Shown piece after piece: positions 62,561 to 64,000 of a DNA stretch of 64,000 nt. Within the stretch, counting starts at the first letter, position 1. Every line of letters starts with the position of its first letter. This DNA comes from Brevundimonas subvibrioides (lineage in GTDB: Bacteria > Pseudomonadota > Alphaproteobacteria > Caulobacterales > Caulobacteraceae). Below the pieces are notes generated by a model. That model was not told the DNA's origin. It saw only the letters and a program-made list of their open reading frames with translations, and searched no databases. The stretch spans positions 434,001 to 498,000 of the forward strand of contig NZ_CP114542.1 in NCBI RefSeq assembly GCF_027271155.1. Direction: 5' to 3'. The position numbers and the translations under genes were made by a program.

Positions 62561-63346
62561 CTACTGCGCGCCCCGGCGGAATGCGACCAGGGCCTGATCG
62601 CGCACGCGCGGGTCGCCGACGGCGATGATCCGGCCGTCGCCGCTGACCGGCTCGCCCGCCCAGTTGGTGACCTCGCCGCCCGCCGCCTCGACCACGGGGA
62701 TCAGGGCCGACCAGTCCCAGACCTTCAGGCCCGTCTCGGCCACCATGTCGATCCGCCCCATGGCCAGCATCGCATAGGCATAGGCGTCGCAGCCGTAGCG
62801 GGCCAGGCGCGCGGCCGCCATCACCTGGGTCCAGGCCCCCAGTTCGGGCGCGGTGAAGATTTCCGGCGCGGTCGTGGCGATCACCGCATCGGTCAGCCGC
62901 TCGCAGGGCCGCACGCGGATCGGCCGGGTCTGGCCCCGGCTCATCAGCACGGCGCCCGAGGGTCCCCCCAGAAACAATTCGCCGATGTACGGCTGGGAGA
63001 TGGCGCCGACCTTCGGTCGTCCACCGACCCGGAGTGCAATCAGGGTCGTCCACATCGGCAGGCCCGCGATGAAGGCCCGCGTGCCGTCGATGGGGTCCAG
63101 GATCCAGACGTGTTCCGCGTCCGGTCGGTCCTCGCCGTATTCCTCGCCGATGACCCCATGGTCGGGGTACCGGGCTGCGATCATCGTGCGGATCGCGGCT
63201 TCCGCCTCCCTGTCCGCCTGGGTGACCGGATCGAAGGCACCCGGGCCCGCCTTGTTCTCCTCGGCATAGTCGCCGCGAAAGTAGGGCAGGGTCACACGGG
63301 CGGCCCCGGCGGCCAGCTCGACGGCAAAGGATTCAAACTCGGTCAT
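62561..63346 (-). CDS. hisN: Inositol-monophosphatase-family phosphatase, HisN-like
   Basis: 261 aa. Motifs: GEEYGEDRPD (metal-binding Glu), WILDPIDGTRAFIAGLPMW, and WDWSALIPVVEAAGGEV. The WILDPIDGT(R/K)xF context with VHIG-type region is closest to HisN histidinol-phosphatases, though other IMPase members are similar. Cytoplasmic. A heptad repeat lies immediately upstream of the start, and no ribosome site is visible. The 3' end is convergent with the hydrolase, 3 bp apart. Confidence 0.88.
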   Translation of the reverse strand: MTEFESFAVELAAGAARVTLPYFRGDYAEENKAGPGAFDPVTQADREAEAAIRTMIAARYPDHGVIGEEYGEDRPDAEHVWILDPIDGTRAFIAGLPMWTTLIALRVGGRPKVGAISQPYIGELFLGGPSGAVLMSRGQTRPIRVRPCERLTDAVIATTAPEIFTAPELGAWTQVMAAARLARYGCDAYAYAMLAMGRIDMVAETGLKVWDWSALIPVVEAAGGEVTNWAGEPVSGDGRIIAVGDPRVRDQALVAFRRGAQ

Positions 63347-63351
63347 GGGAA

Positions 63352-63444
63352 GTGGCGAGTGGCGAGTGGTGAGTGGTGAGTCAAGCTCGACCCTTCACCG
63401 TTCGTTGCCCATCTCGTCACTGACCACTCGCCACTCGCCACTCG
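63352..63444. repeat. Inverted GAGTGGC heptad repeat, copy 2
   Basis: GTGGCGAGTGGCGAGTGG (63352-63369) followed by GTGAGTGG, and three CCACTCG heptads at 63424-63444. It fills the 98-bp gap between the XRE regulator stop and the hisN start, touching the regulator stop codon. Same unit as 52432-52546. Confidence 0.6.
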
Positions 63445-63831
63445 TCAGGACGCGACCGCGTCCCCTTCCGAGTGCAGCGACTTGGCCAGGTCCAGCAGCC
63501 GACGGCGCGGGCGTTCGCCCAGCTGATAGTAGGCCTGGATCAGGTCGAGGGTCTCCTTGCGTGAAAACATCTCCCCGCCATTGGCGCTGGCGGTCTCCCT
63601 GCGCTCCATGGCCTCGGCCAGACCGTCGTAGAAATAGCTGATCGGCGTCTCCAGCGCCTCGGACAGCTGCCACAGGCGCGCGGCCGAGATACGGTTCGCC
63701 CCGCATTCGTATTTCTGGATCTGCTGGAAGCGGATGCCGACCTGGATGGCCAGCTGTTGCTGGGTCAACCCCAGCAGGCGACGACGGCGGCGCAGACGGC
63801 GCCCCAGGTGAAGATCGATATCGGTGGCCAT
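63445..63831 (-). CDS. XRE-family HTH regulator
   Basis: 128 aa from ATG 63831 with AAGGGGAC upstream. HTH_3 domain: RRRRLLGLTQQQLAIQVGIRFQQIQKYECGANRISAARLWQLSEAL (about 17-62). The C-terminal half (ISYFYDGLAEAMERR, ETLDLIQAYYQLGERPRRRLLDLAKSL) is helical and resembles the SinR-like class in alphaproteobacteria. It precedes hisN but the targets are unknown. Confidence 0.88.
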   Translation of the reverse strand: MATDIDLHLGRRLRRRRRLLGLTQQQLAIQVGIRFQQIQKYECGANRISAARLWQLSEALETPISYFYDGLAEAMERRETASANGGEMFSRKETLDLIQAYYQLGERPRRRLLDLAKSLHSEGDAVAS

Positions 63832-64000
63832 TGCCCAGTCCCCTTCTTCTCGCGGGCTGTGCCAAAGCGGCACGGCTCGTCCGGGATGCCGCAATCACCA
63901 TGCCGCCTTCGCGTGACGGGCGAGCGACCGTTCAGAGCCGGAAGGCCGACATTCGGCAGTGCGACGCAACCAGCGATGTCGCAGCGCATTATCAGCCCAC
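63832..64000. other. Upstream region of the XRE regulator, window end
   Basis: 169 bp. The regulator promoter should lie here. I find no recognisable -35/-10, operator or further gene; the region continues past the window. Confidence 0.4.

Noticed and set aside
1-64000. CRISPR arrays, insertion sequences, prophage genes
   Set aside because: No regularly spaced direct repeats, transposase motifs or phage structural genes were found in the window.

Overview
The window looks like chromosomal DNA of a Caulobacterales alphaproteobacterium, most likely Brevundimonas or a close relative. The reasons are high GC with strong third-position G/C bias, a DivL-type cell-cycle pseudokinase with tyrosine in the H-box, an SOS-type GAAC-N7-GAAC box in front of an mmcB-like gene, alphaproteobacterial families such as DUF2794, and several exported peptidases and a TonB receptor. 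I see no rRNA, insertion sequence, prophage, CRISPR array or replication origin; this is mostly core chromosome with small repeat-bearing spacers.

Layout: (1) 0-9.6 kb: the start of a truncated histidine kinase, a YifB/ComM ATPase, HAD hydrolase plus gshB, divL, a small HExxH protein, and an exported M16 peptidase. (2) 9.7-14.6 kb: priA divergent from an fsa/tal-like transaldolase, a DUF484-xerC pair and a small secreted protein. (3) 14.6-19.2 kb: lpdA, two paralogous small membrane proteins and a PAS kinase whose H-box histidine is glutamine. (4) 19.3-24.2 kb: a TonB-dependent receptor divergent from a beta-propeller phytase lipoprotein (a likely phytate or phosphate-ester scavenging pair), an acidic hypothetical protein, a multi-hairpin repeat and tRNA-Gly(GCC). 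(5) 24.3-29.1 kb: SDR, YkvA protein, a translationally coupled operon of quinone oxidoreductase and two 2OG-Fe(II) oxygenases, and an isoaspartyl peptidase. (6) 29.1-29.7 kb: a 616-bp non-coding, highly self-complementary stretch, possibly an unidentified structured RNA. (7) 29.7-43 kb: a second M16 peptidase, glutaryl-CoA dehydrogenase, small proteins, a response regulator/kinase/HtrA protease cluster (an envelope-stress-like module), a Bax-inhibitor family protein, thpR, GNAT, lipocalin and mmcB. (8) 43-47.9 kb: a RegA/RegB redox two-component pair divergent from a SCO/SenC copper chaperone, then intracellular PHB depolymerase and a YgjP-like metalloprotein. (9) 47.9-57.5 kb: class A PBP, alpha/beta hydrolase, Rieske oxygenase, TetR regulator, KefB/C-type antiporter, M13 peptidase. 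(10) 57.6-64 kb: pentapeptide-repeat protein, Hsp20 with a ROSE-like thermometer leader, two exported methyltransferase-like paralogs (the second frameshifted at a C9 tract), alpha/beta hydrolase, HisN-type phosphatase and an XRE regulator.

The most notable sequence-level signals are the two histidine-less kinases, the ROSE-like hairpin before hsp20, the LexA box before mmcB, the frameshifted homopolymer, the structured 29.3-29.6 kb region, and two loci carrying the same inverted GAGTGGC heptad repeats. Function assignments come from reading motifs by eye; no database search was run.
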